This document shows positions 33,218 to 44,509 of a stretch of 64,000 bases of DNA, piece after piece. How positions within the stretch are numbered: the first letter of the stretch is position 1; each line of letters starts with the position of its first letter. Source of the DNA: Odontesthes bonariensis (taxonomy: Eukaryota > Chordata > Actinopteri > Atheriniformes > Atherinopsidae); assembly GCF_027942865.1 (NCBI RefSeq), contig NC_134510.1:23801209-23865208 (forward strand), written 5' to 3'. The notes beneath the pieces were generated by a model. That model was not told the origin of the DNA and did no database searches. It saw only the letters and a list, made by a program, of their open reading frames with translations. The position numbers and the translations under genes were made by a program.

Positions 33218-35477
33218 TTAAGAACCAGAGAATGAATTCATTTGGCGTGCCTTGACTATTAAAAATATTCCGGCTGCGAAGCTCAACACGCCCAGAGACA
33301 CAGCCACTCCAAGAAAAACATCATGTTCCATACTTTGATGACTGAAGTCAGGTTCTGTGGAGAAACACAAGAAAACAAGATATAGTATTAAATATTTAAC
33401 ACGTCTCAGTGCGTTATGTTTGTATTTAAACGCAACAACATAAGCACCCCAGATTCTGGTTTGAGGCCTCTGCAGCGCGACATGTTCCACGGTGCAGCTG
33501 TACATGTCCGTCTCACTCGGAGTGAACGTCAGGGTCGAGAACTGGTGGAAGGTTTGGTCTGGATTGGGATAATATCGGCTGGTTGACACCCCCTCTGACA
33601 CCGGATGGCCATTTTTGGTCCAACTGAACTTGATGAAAGGTGGGTAGAAATGATTCACAAAACAGATGAGGCTGTTTTCTACCCCCGGCTCGATTTCTTC
33701 TGCAGTGTAGATGATGCTCTCAGGAGGGTCTTTGTTGGGTCCAAACAAAAAACAAAACATTATAAATCGCATCACAGTTAACAGTTAACCATTACAAAAA
33801 CCCTAAAGCGTCTGTGTGAGGTTAAGAGCAATGTGTGAAGTTATAGACCCAAATATTTGTAAAAACTTTTACAGTTTGGTCAAATTAGACTTTTAAAGAC
33901 AAAGGTTTAAAAACAAAAACGTTTAATTCATTTTACATCCTAAATATTATACCTCCTTATAGTCCTTGAGATGCAGCCAAACATCCTCTTTTTTTCTTTA
34001 CGTTGGTCACGTGAGATTTACAGGGTTTCATCCCTTTTCACACAAAAGTGTGAAATAGTTCGCTCCCAGATAGATACAAGTAAGAATTAAATGTGCTTAA
34101 ATATTTTCAGATAGAAAGAAATGACGCACAATACTGGCTCAATAACCCCGAGTCTCCACATATTAAGGGTTTATCCGCAGGGGTTTATTTTAATCTAACA
34201 AAACATGAGCGCGTTGTCACTTGTTGATATACGGCAATCAGCCACAACATTAAAACCACTGACAGGTAAAGTGAACTCATTATTTCAGATATTAATGTGC
34301 TGTTGGACTCAAAGAACAGTAAAAAAGAATCTGAGGTGTTCAACTAACGAAAATCCCAAGATGCTAATCTGATGGGGTCTGATGGCATTTGGAGGAAAGG
34401 GCTCAGTCCACACGGATCCACCCAACAACCAACAGGGCCCAAAGGATCTGTTACCAACATCCTGGTACCAGACTTTCAAACACCCTCAGACATCCCTATC
34501 CTAACCAATCAGAGCTCTACTCGATACCTGACAGGTAGTCATAATGTTATGGTTGATCGTTCAGGTCGATAAGGTCCAAAGACACGGAGTGGTCCTGTGG
34601 GGTCTGACGGATTTTTGAGGTTTAAATTGTTATATTAATTTTTTTTTTTTTTTTTTTAGTAAAATCAAAAGTCTTCATTCGAATATTATCAATCATGTCA
34701 CAGTGGAGATCGATGTTTAAATCGACCTATATTCTCTACATTTATTACATTGAGCCTGTATCCACTGGTGTTTTATCTTTTAAAGAATGAAATGAGTAAC
34801 AAAAATGTAACACCTTTGCAATCTATCTTCTTTAACTACTTTGAGCAATTACAAAAAGAAAACTTTGTCTGTTTGTGCTTATTCCAGCCGGTACTTCAGG
34901 TGCTCAAAGGCGATCAGAAGATCTTACAGCAGACTGTACAGTGAAATTATTTTACCTCTCTCCTCTGGTGGATGTTTTTCCTCCGTGGTGCAGTACGCCA
35001 AAATCCCTGTGCATGCGTTCTTGTTTTTCCCGGCATTACGATATATATGCATATCCTTAAATATTTCACTTAGGTTACCCTCCACAAATTGAGGCCCGGT
35101 GTATTCAACCTCCTTTCTTTCGAAATCCACGTAAAACACTTCTTCAGAATCAAACTCTAACTGCACCTCGGTTGAGCCGTTACTAAAGCAGCCCACAACA
35201 TAAGTAATTTCATGTGCAACTGAAATGGGAAAAAAAAAACGTGTTGTTAGAAATCCATCATGACAAAGAGCTATATTATGTATACTGTCTGCCAATTTTG
35301 GTTTCTGTCTAAGTCTCTAGTATGATTGTCAACAGAATCTGTCCCACAAAAGGTAACGTTTTGAATTTTAAACGAATGCTTACTTTGTGAGGAGGCACAG
35401 AAGCTGCTGAACATCAGAATTATGAGTGCGGAGCGCCTCAAGTGTGAGCGGCAGGTCTTCATCTTTTCGGTCGACAT
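33218..35477 (-). CDS. MHC class II alpha chain, pair 1
   Basis: Exons 35477-35384 (signal), 35219-34956 (alpha-1), 33729-33448 (alpha-2) and 33354-33218 (connecting, transmembrane, tail) join in phase 1 throughout for 258 residues; a second Met (35462) may be the true start and would give 253. Alpha-1 (AHEITYVVGCF ... CTTEEKHPPEERG) has cysteines at GCF and near the end. Alpha-2 is an Ig C1 domain (SLICFVNHFYPP, SCTVEHVAL, ending RIWG). The last exon gives EPDF, a helix VFLGVAVSLGVLSFAAGIFL and a short tail ending SFSGS. It should pair with a class II beta chain on antigen-presenting cells. The adjoining beta gene (24793-32152) is broken, so a partner would have to come from elsewhere in the cluster. 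The alpha-1 sequence is divergent from the classical fish DAA pattern I remember, so a non-classical role is possible. Confidence 0.9.
34230..34565. mobile_element. Internally deleted Tc1-like element (unit 1)
   Basis: Left end aatcagccacaacattaaaa and right end gtcataatgttatggttgat match the Tc1-like termini common in fish. Only about 340 bases remain, and no intact transposase. It lies in alpha intron 2 and its twin is at 45522-45857. Confidence 0.75.
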
Positions 35478-36433
35478 TTTGTTGAAATGAAAGCCTTACC
35501 ACAACTTCCTTGTTGTGTGGACGTCTGTGGTAAGAGCCGTACAACCTGCTCAGGATCAGAGGGACATTAGGCTGTTGTTAGATAAATAAAGCCTCTGTCA
35601 CAGCACTGGAAGTTACTGGAAGTGAATCATATAATTTAATGGCATTTTGAAATATAAAATTTTAGTCCATGTGCCAATAGTTTCCAGCTTCCTTATCTTG
35701 CTTGAGGCACTCAGCACAAAGTCCTTTCATTCCTGCTGAATGTGTAGTTTTATACACTAAGGGACTCTGTAGTTTCTGGTCTGCATGAAAACCTAAGCAC
35801 TTTGTCTGCAGACACCAAAATGGGTCCAAATTTCATGTTCATACCGTACTAAACCTGGCTGCTGGCAAGAAAAAAACATTTAACCTTAACCATTTGTAAA
35901 TCAATTAGTACATAATTGTTAAATGGGGTTTAAAACTCGTGTCTCTCATGTTAAAATTACAAAAGAAAAGCTTGTATTTGAAAAAAGTTAAAACAGCACT
36001 TACAGTTCTGGTTTAAAATGGGTTATAAAAACGTGATTTTCATGATTGCAATTGCTAAACACGATTTTAGTTTGTATAAACTATCAAAGGACTATGATTC
36101 AATAAGCTTTAGTCTTCAAAGGGAAAGTAATGTTTTTTGATTATTCTCTTTTTTAGCTCTTACGGTGAATTCATGAGTGAATAAGGTTCACGAAAATAAA
36201 ACACTATGAACCATCAGTTCATAGTATGACCATTCAGCCGGGGATGCAACAGTTCTCATCTTCTTTTCCCCACAAAACTTTGACGTCACATGTATGTGGA
36301 AGTCCATAAGTAGAAATGCTTTTCTTTATGAAATGGGTACTCATGACGACAGCTGCTGTCACAGGGTTCACACAGAGTTCCCTTGTCGACCGAAAAAAAC
36401 TTCAATGAGATTTTGAGTTTTGACAATTGTGTT

Positions 36434-37924
36434 ACTCCCCCATGAGCTGTCACCTTATCGTGGTGGGGGGGTTTGCGTGCCCCAATGAGTCTGGGAGCTA
36501 TGTTGTCTGGGGCTTTAAGCCCCTGGTAGGGTCACCCATGGCAAACAGATCCTAGACAAGGGACCAGACAAAGAACAGCTCATAAAACCCCTATAATGAA
36601 TAATATTTTTGGACACCGTGTACCCTTGCCCGGACGTGGGTCACCAGGGCCTCCCCCTGGAGCCAGGCCCAGGGGTCGGGCCCGCTGGCGAGCGCCTGGT
36701 GGCCGGGTCTGTGCCCGTGGGGCTCGGTCGGGCACAGCCCGAAGAAACTAAACGGGTCCCCCTTCTGACGGGCTCACCACCCGTGGGAGGGGCCATGGGG
36801 GTCGGGTGCAGTGTGAGCTGGGCGGCAGCCGAAGGCGGAGACCTTGGCGGTCTGATCCTCGGCTACTGAAGCTGGCTCTTGGGACGTGGAACGTCACCTC
36901 TCTGCTGGGGAAGGAGCCTGAGCTGGTGCGCGAGGCTGAGCGGGTCCGGCTAGATATAGTTGGACTCACCTCGACGCATGGCTTGGGCTCCGGAACCAGC
37001 CTCCTCGAGAGGGGTTGGACTCTCTTCCACTCTGGAGTTGCCCGCGGTGAGAGGCGTAAAGCAGGTGTAGGCATACTTATTGCCCCCCGGCTGTGCGCCT
37101 GTACATTGGGGTTTACCCCAGTAGACGAGAGGGTAGCCTCCCTCCTCCTTAGGGTGGGGGGACGGGTCCTGACTGTTGTTTGTGCTTATGCACCAAACGG
37201 CAGTTCAGAGTACCCACCCTTTTTGGAGTCCCTGGAGGAGGCACTGGAGAGTGCTCCACCGGGAGACTCCCTCGTCCTACTGGGGGACTTCAATGCTCAC
37301 GTGGGCAATGACAGGGAGACCTGGAGGGGCGTGATTGGGAGGAACGGCCCCCCCGATCTGAATCAGAGTGATGTTTTGTTGTTGGACTTCTGTGCTCATC
37401 ACGGACTGTCAATAACGAACACCATGTTCAGGCATAAGGGTGTCCATATGTGCACTTGGCACCAGGACACCCTAGGCCGCAGCTCGATGATCGACTTTGT
37501 GGTTGTATTGTCGGACGTGCGGCCGTATGTCCTGGACACTCGGGTGAAGAGAGGGGCGGAGCTGTCAACTGATCACCACCTGGTGGTGAGTTGGCTCCAC
37601 TGTTGGGGGAGGAAGCCGGTCAGACCTAGCAGGCCCAAACGCATTGTGAGGGTCTGCTGGGAACGTCTGGCGGAATCCCCTGTAAGGAGGAGTTTCAACT
37701 CCCACCTCCGGCAGAGCTTCAACCATGTCCCGGGGGAGGTGGGGGACATTGAGCCCGAATGGGACATGTTCCGTGCCTCCATTGTTGAGGCGGCCAACCG
37801 GAGCTGTGGCCGTAAGGTGGTCGGTGCCTGTCGTGGCGGCAACCCCCGAACCCGCTGGTGGACACCAGTGGTGAGGGAGGCCGTCAAGCTGAAGAAGGAG
37901 TCCTATCGGGCCTTTTTGGCATAA
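36434..37924 (+). mobile_element. Non-LTR retrotransposon, endonuclease part only (RTE-like)
   Basis: A 5' leader (ccatgagctgtcaccttatc) leads into an open frame 36806-37924 of 372 codons. Residues 29 on form an AP-type endonuclease: [20 protein letters not shown] (where QE is usual), [18 protein letters not shown] and STDHHLVV. The frame then stops and no reverse transcriptase follows, so the 3' part is missing, the reverse of the usual 5' truncation. The cut falls near the junction between the two class II duplication units. Clade (RTE or a relative) is from memory. Confidence 0.85.
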
Positions 37925-39000
37925 CAGTGTAATACGATAACGGTTATGGTAAAGTGAAGTATGTGCAGAGCAATGACCCATATGATATGGATGGTATTTA
38001 CAGCATTTATATGTTTAGTTTAGTTTAAAGTGTCAAGGCACCTGGGTTTTTTTTTTGGCTTTTGTGTGCACGTTGCTATGTTTCTTAGCACGTTAGCGTT
38101 TTTCTTTAACATTTAACATTTATGCTTTATTTGAAATAGAATGTTTTAAAAATCTAACAAAAGGTAAAATCCCTCCACCCAGCCCATAATCCTGGTAGCA
38201 TCTGCTTAGATTCCATCTTACAACCATCCTCTGGGTCCTTCCTCGGATGATCAATGAAAAGTGTGACTGAATGATCCTTTTTTCGAACCCTCCTGAGCTT
38301 TCTCCTGGAACTTGAATGCTGTATAGCCTTGTTGATCCATTGTAAAAGGCTCAAGTTACACAAAGGGTTATAAAACTAGTTGGCATTTCCCCGTGCTGAC
38401 ACAGAGAAGCAATCACCTTTGGACAAGAAGTTTCATTGTTTATTTATTTATTACTTACTGATGTACGTAGTTTTACATGAAACTCGGCAACCGTCACTTT
38501 GTTAAATTCAAACAGATAAATTTGATTAATTTATATTTCCATTGATTAGAATAACAGGACTCTTACTGTCCACTCTTTACACCTTTGCACAAGAGAAATA
38601 AAGTAACACTTCAACAGATAAACTTGCTTTGTCTTCCCAGATTTTGTAGAACCGTTCCATGAAGTGAATAAGTCTTATATCATCATTAAGTTCACCCACA
38701 TAACAAAGGTCTATTTGTGATGCATTTCCCCTGAAATATATTTGGATTGACCAAATAATTTGACCAACTTCAGTAACTGAAGGAAAACCCCTGTTTTCAG
38801 CTGTGTAGCTCAAGATGTTTAGCTAGTAGATAAACAAGATGATTCACAACCACACTGTGCAGAATTGAAAAAAAAAACTCAAATAAAATGTAAATTAGGA
38901 TAAAGTTAAGATTACAGACAAATGATCAGTGTAGATATGCAGCATGTCCAGCTGTGCTTAGACGATCCCACCTTCAGATGTCACAGATGTTTCACCCAAA

Positions 39001-42000
39001 TTAGGAGACAGTCGTCGGCACCGGCACCCGTCCTAGAATAAAAGGAAACAGGAAGAACCGCGTCAGAAATGTTTACTTTCATGTCATTATACTTTAATGT
39101 TAATAGCCAAATGAGGAGATAATAATGGATGAATTAAAGGATCATATTCTAACTAAAGTGCCATAATGTGGTGACGTTTCTGGAGACATGTCAGTGTTGC
39201 CACTGATGCAAAATGGCAGAGCAACCATGATACTACAAATATGATTAAACAAGTGAATACAAATACATGTGCTGTTTTAAAGGAGCACACACGTCTCCCT
39301 GTTAGCCTCAAGCTGCTAACACCTGTGGCTTAAAGATTCAGATTCAGGTTGATTTTTGATTTTCTTACCAGTTGTGTTCCTCCTGTATAAAAGAATGCAT
39401 CCAGCAAAAAAAGTACCCAGACCTAACACCAGCACTATCGTCCCAATAATGACCTTATTCCCGTCCGCCGCAGGCATTGGCCTAAAAACATATCACAGAC
39501 ACAACATTCGACTTAAGTATTGCACAATTTGACTTATAAGATGTTGCAAACTCCTGATGAACTTGGCATCCATTAAATCCATCCTGTTAACACCTTAGAC
39601 TCCACGTGACTCTCTTACCCCAGTCATAAAGCTTCGGCTCCATAAGGCTGGCATGCTCCACCTTACAGGCAATTTTCTCTCCGGGTGTGGGTATAAACTC
39701 CAGGTGAGAGTGAGCCTGGTACAGCCAGTTTCCATCGGGCAGCTCCTCAGTGGACGTCACATCAGTTGTCACCTCCTTCCCATTTCTCAACCATGAGAGT
39801 TTGATCGGTTTGGGGTAAAAGTCGTAAGCGCTGCAGACGAGCACACTCTGATGTCTGCTGCCCTGTAACTCAACCGGTGACAGTCGGACGTAGGGCTCGA
39901 CTAGATGAAACAAAACAAATGGCGCTTATTCATCCTCTTTTGCATCAATAATGAAGAGTTTCTGTAACGAGTCAGACTGCAGCTTGTTTACGTTGGGCAA
40001 GTTTCAAGAAAGAAAAGCAGTCAACACAGGCTAATTAACACAGCAAATCAAATGTTTACTAAATGAAACATTGACATTACCAATGACTTAACAAGTTAGT
40101 TAAGTCTGCTGCACGCAGCTGGTCAAGAAAATAGTCTTACATTTCATATCGCTTGTTAATGATGATAATACTAATGAAAAAGAGTTAAAAGTTACGATCA
40201 GGGAAAACCTCAGGGGCTTCATTGATTTGCAGGTGTTTTATTCCAGGATACCAAGTGTCCTACTACCAGTGATCTTAGTGCCACTCAACCTGATGAGTCT
40301 CAATGTTTCAGAACTGATGTAACGAGTGTCCAGGAATTAGATGGAAACCAAACTAAGCTGGAAGCATTCGGCACTCAGAAGCTTGATCAATAGTTATATC
40401 ATAGCTATGATGTGCTTACCATGATGGAGGTGAGCAAGCTTTATACCTAAACTAAATAATTCTCTTAAAAAGTAAGCTTTTACACTTTTTATTTATCTCC
40501 TAATATAACACTTAGGACCTGTGGTTACTGGACTTTCTAACCCACAGATCACAGAGAGTCAACTCCACTTTCTCTGAGCTACGCTACACCTGCACTGGCT
40601 CTCCACACAGGGCTGTGTCCTCTCCCCGCTGCTCTTCATCCTCTACACCGATGACTGCAGATCTACACAGTCCAACTATTGAAATACGCTGACGACACAG
40701 TCCTCCTGTCTCTGCTGTCAGGCCCTTCACAGCAACATGGATCAGCTCTCCAGGAGTTTTGTGGATTGGTGTGACAGCTCTTGTCTGGAGCTGAACATCA
40801 ACAAGACCAAGGACATGGTGGTGACCTTTTCCAACCAGCAGAGGGCGCTGGCCACAGCAGTCACCACCATTATCTATGGAGAGCCTGTTGAGCTTGTGGA
40901 GGAAAATACCTGGGGACCATCTTTGACAGTCTGTTGAAATTCTCCGCCAACACGGAGGAGATCCTCAGAAAATGTCACCAGAGGCAGTATCTCCTTAGGA
41001 AGCTCAACTCCTTTGGAGTAAGTGAGATCATTCTCCGGACATTTTAATACTCCTTCATCGAGAGCATCATCACTTTCTTCTCCATAACCTGCTGGTTCCA
41101 CTCTACCAGCCTCCAAAACAGGAACCGCCTGCAGAGGACTGCCACCATCTGCTCCAAAATGATCAGAATGCTCCTCAGCACTCTGTCTGCTGTTTATGAA
41201 CAATTAGATGCAGGTTAGCAAACCGGATCATGCAGGACCCATCACACGCACTGTTCTCATCATTTGAGTGGCTTCCATCGGGTCGCCGGTTTGGCTGCCC
41301 TGCCTGCAGGACACAGAGGAGAAAGGCTACCTTTGTGCCCAGGGCTGTCCAGCTCCTAAACTCATAACCCCCCTCCTTACACTCACACACACGCACACAC
41401 ACACACTTACACCCCCTCCCGGCACATATACATTCACACCCCGTACGCCCACCCCCCATACCTACTCCAATGCTCATTTGCACCCTGTTATTGCACATTC
41501 CTTTACTACTTATTTTATCTTCTTCTTATTATTTTATTTTGACGTTGAATGTCTTGAAAATGTATTCAATGTCTGCTCTATGCGCCTCCTTTAATTACCC
41601 CCCCCCGGGGATAAATAAGTTTTTTGAATTTAAGATATTGATAGATACAAAGATCAAACCTATGTTGAGAGAGAATACAGTGAATGGCAGCTGCTATGCT
41701 ATGGGTGGTGAGAGCAACAGCCCGCATGTGACTGAAACAGCGTAACCTGCTGTGGGAAGAGTGGGCATTACACAGTTGAAACTGGAACAGGGAGTTCCCC
41801 AGTGGGGGAAATTGTGGCTAACTGTGTCTTGGCTTTCAAGACTCCAGTCAGCACACTGAGCCCTGCAGACCATGACGACAGCTAAGCATGGTGACTACTA
41901 CATCAGAGTACCATTACATGCCATTCTCTACTTGTCCTTGTCTGCTCGGCATAAAATGAATTGTTAAAGTAGTCAAATTCAACCGTGAAATGGTTGAAAA

Positions 42001-42794
42001 TCATTTGCAAACATCATCGAATATGTTTCCTGTGAAAATAACACAGGCACTGAAAGAGATCACGCAACCATAACTGAGCTTAGCGCTTTTTTACACCCAA
42101 ATTCAAGGGAAGATGGTTAGGAAAAAAACAGCTAGTTCAGAACTGAAGAAGCCTTTTGGATGAGAGGTGAAACGTCTTCAAGATCCAAGAAGTCCGGTTG
42201 CCTTCATTCAAGCTCTTATGATAACCATGACCCGGATGACTGAGAATCTTCATCAACATAATGCGTGTAATTTGAAGGTTGCTGTCATGAAAAGCATGAT
42301 AAGAATTTCAGCTGTAATAGGCAAAAATCACCTGGTTTTGAAAGAAAGTCAAATGCTAGTTGTTGGTGGGCTCTGCATTTCTCTTCATTCTTCTTCTCTT
42401 GCTCCAGAAACCTTTCGCTTTTGTTGAGCTGATCTGCAATGTCCTTTGCTTTCTTTGTGTAGCCGGTATACTTTCCCAAAGTGCCGTTGTACTGGAGCAG
42501 AAGGATCTTGTTGAAGTAGATTTGCTCCAGAAACAGCAGGTCGCCGGTTGAAGTGAACTGGCAGCGAAGCAAACCGTAGCTATAGAGCGCGTCTGTAACG
42601 TAAACCCAACAAGTGTCAGCTGCTGTGGGAATGTTCTGACTCATTGTTTTTTTATTCCCACGCAACAGAATTTAAAGCTTTGAAATGTTAAGACTTTCAT
42701 TTTGTGTCCTGGAAATGTAATTTAACTTGTGTTACGTACCTGCACTTGAAAACAACAGGAACAGAAGTGATAAGAAGCTTTGAAGAGTGAGCAT
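39001..42794 (-). CDS. MHC class II beta chain, pair 2
   Basis: Exons: signal 42794-42740, beta-1 42592-42332, beta-2 39900-39619, transmembrane 39481-39369, tail 39032-39001. Beta-1 reads DALYSYGLLRCQF through NGT to EEKCRAHQQLAFDFLSKP and is intact here. Beta-2 has LVCSAYDFYP and CKVEHASL. The helix is VIIGTIVLVLGLGTFFAGCI and the tail GRVPVPTTVS. The standard beta-2 donor (TGG G/GTAAGA) ends in phase 1, but the transmembrane exon (G CCA ATG CCT) needs phase 2; spliced that way the frame stops after about 15 codons, giving a chain with no membrane anchor. A second donor 25 bases on (CTAAG/GTGTTA, after 39594) would restore the frame with KRVTWSLR added, for 255 residues. Either the gene uses that site, makes a secreted form, or is a recent pseudogene. 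Its promoter side shows no clear S-X-Y module. Confidence 0.8.
40560..41640 (+). mobile_element. L2-like LINE fragment in pair 2 beta intron 2
   Basis: Broken frames show the end of a reverse transcriptase: LLFILYTDDC, then LSRSFVDWCDSSCLELNINK, IYGEPVELVEENTW and, further on, LPSGRRFGCPACRTQRRKAT. It is 5'-truncated and carries several frame breaks. The 3' end has a (CA)n run (about 41380-41406) and a terminal ccccccggggataaataag typical of L2 tails. Unit 1 lacks it. Confidence 0.85.
42131..42262. repeat. Fish interspersed repeat fragment in beta intron 2 (unit 2)
   Basis: Counterpart of 25982-26112 with a few substitutions (for example gaaacgtcttcaagatcc here, gaaacatctttaacatcc there). 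Confidence 0.6.
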
Positions 42795-43069
42795 GGTGAC
42801 AAACTTGAAAAGAAATGAAAACAGGAGCCAAAGACAAAGACTAAAAACATCAGGAAGTGAATCCGCAGACTGCCCAACAACGGTTCTTTAAAGAGCAGGT
42901 GCAGCACTGAGTAGGTGTGGTTCTCTTTATGGAGTCATTTGTTTCCAAATTTTGTTGGATTTATAAAGACAGACAGAGAAGACTTTGACATTTATAGATT
43001 TTAGATGCAGTTTTAAATAAACATTATGTGATATTTGCTTTAACAGAACATTATGTCAACAAAGTCTTA

Positions 43070-44190
43070 TATTCAGATTTTTTTGTGCGTCAAAAACAAA
43101 ACTGAGACAAATCAGAAGCCACCTGTTTGCTTTACTGTCCCACAACTGTTGCAGCAGTTCAAGGCAAATGTCTTGATCCTCATGAGCAGCAGCCTCATGT
43201 GGCTGCAGCTGGGATGACTGACAACTATCAGTGTCATTGTACAAAGCCAGAAACGTGTGAAACACATGGTATCATCTGTCCCCAGGCGGCACAGGTTTTT
43301 GGAGCATAGAAAACGTTCATCATCTCACTTTGAGAAATGGTCTTTCAAGCCTTGATTATTTTCTGTTGCTTGTCGTGAGGCAGAGAGGGGGATGTATTTC
43401 TTCAACTTGAAAAATGAGTGTTGTGTTTTTTAAATTCCCCACATGCACTTTAATAATAGATCACACATCACAGAAAAGTCTTTAAAGATTTGTTTAATTT
43501 CCAAGTGAATTTCTTGGGGGAGGAAGATGCTGTGCTCTTCTGAACAGCAGTGTTAAGACATCCCGAAGCATCAAAATGAATTGATTTACATTTTACATCA
43601 TGTCATGATGATGAAACACATTTTCACTCTTTCCCAGTGAGATCAGTTTTTAAAGCAGAAACCCCTCGGTACAGGTTAGTGAAACAAAACCTTCAAAAAC
43701 AGATCTATTTTATAACAGAATATATAAAATGTGCATACTCATGATACTCATGATGGCACAAACATTGGGTTTCCATGTAATTTTTACTGTATAAGATACA
43801 ATACCTAAAAAAACATTAAGACTACAACAATTTTTCATGCATTACAAAAAAGAAAAAAACCAGACAACACAAGACCTACATTGCAGATCCCAGACAGACA
43901 CGTGTAGATTAATTATAGATGAAAATAAATAAGTTACTATAATACAAAAAGTCATACTGTTTTCACTGTAAGTCAAATAAAAGATGGATGACTTATTCTC
44001 CTGATGTTAAGAGTTTAAAGCAAGAAGCTGCAGATGAAGAGCGCCTCTTTGTGTCCTGATATATCGTCTCACGTTATTAAGGTGTAAGCCATAAATGATA
44101 GGATTTGCACATGTGAGCGCTCGCGTTACACCCAGACTGACATGATTTGGCTACGGGTGAATTGGGGGGGCTAATGAAGAACAAAAGCAC
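43070..44190. other. 1.1 kb segment present only in unit 2
   Basis: In unit 1 the text passes directly from caaagtcttatat to aaagaggaactgc (around 32430); in unit 2 these are separated by about 1.1 kb. No inverted ends, poly(A) tail or target duplication were found, so a deletion in unit 1 is as likely as an insertion here. No gene is recognised in it. Confidence 0.7.
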
Positions 44191-44509
44191 AAACAGAAAG
44201 AGGAACTGCTATGAAACAATGATGGAAGTATCTTTGGTGAAAGGCTGATTAGCAGAGTGGAAATAAATGAGCTGGAGGGGGAACTGTGGGCAGGTGAGGT
44301 GGATGTGGGAGGCTGGGTAAAAAACACAGGAAGTGAGGATCTCTGTTGATTCGTGGAAGTGATCCAGAGAAGAACCAAAAACCGTGATGGTAAATGCATT
44401 ATTAAGTGTAATAATAAAAAATACATGCAACTTTTGAAGATCTGACTTTGTTTACAACCCAACTTCGGTTTGAATTGTCATATGTATGTGTAATTATCAC
44501 AATAATCTC

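Larger units (their letters stand above)
23445..36433. repeat. Tandem duplication unit 1 (class II pair 1)
   Basis: Sequence from aacatttcagctttatttg to gacaattgtgtt matches unit 2 (38115-47543) at near identity across exons, introns and flanks. Unit 1 is longer because of private insertions: a solo LTR (23561-24015), a tandem rolling-circle-like insertion (26217-31510) and a MITE (32725-33187). Confidence 0.95.

Noticed and set aside
36748-37074. Pro/Arg/Ser-rich antisense frames across the LINE
   Set aside because: Shadows of the endonuclease frame on the plus strand.
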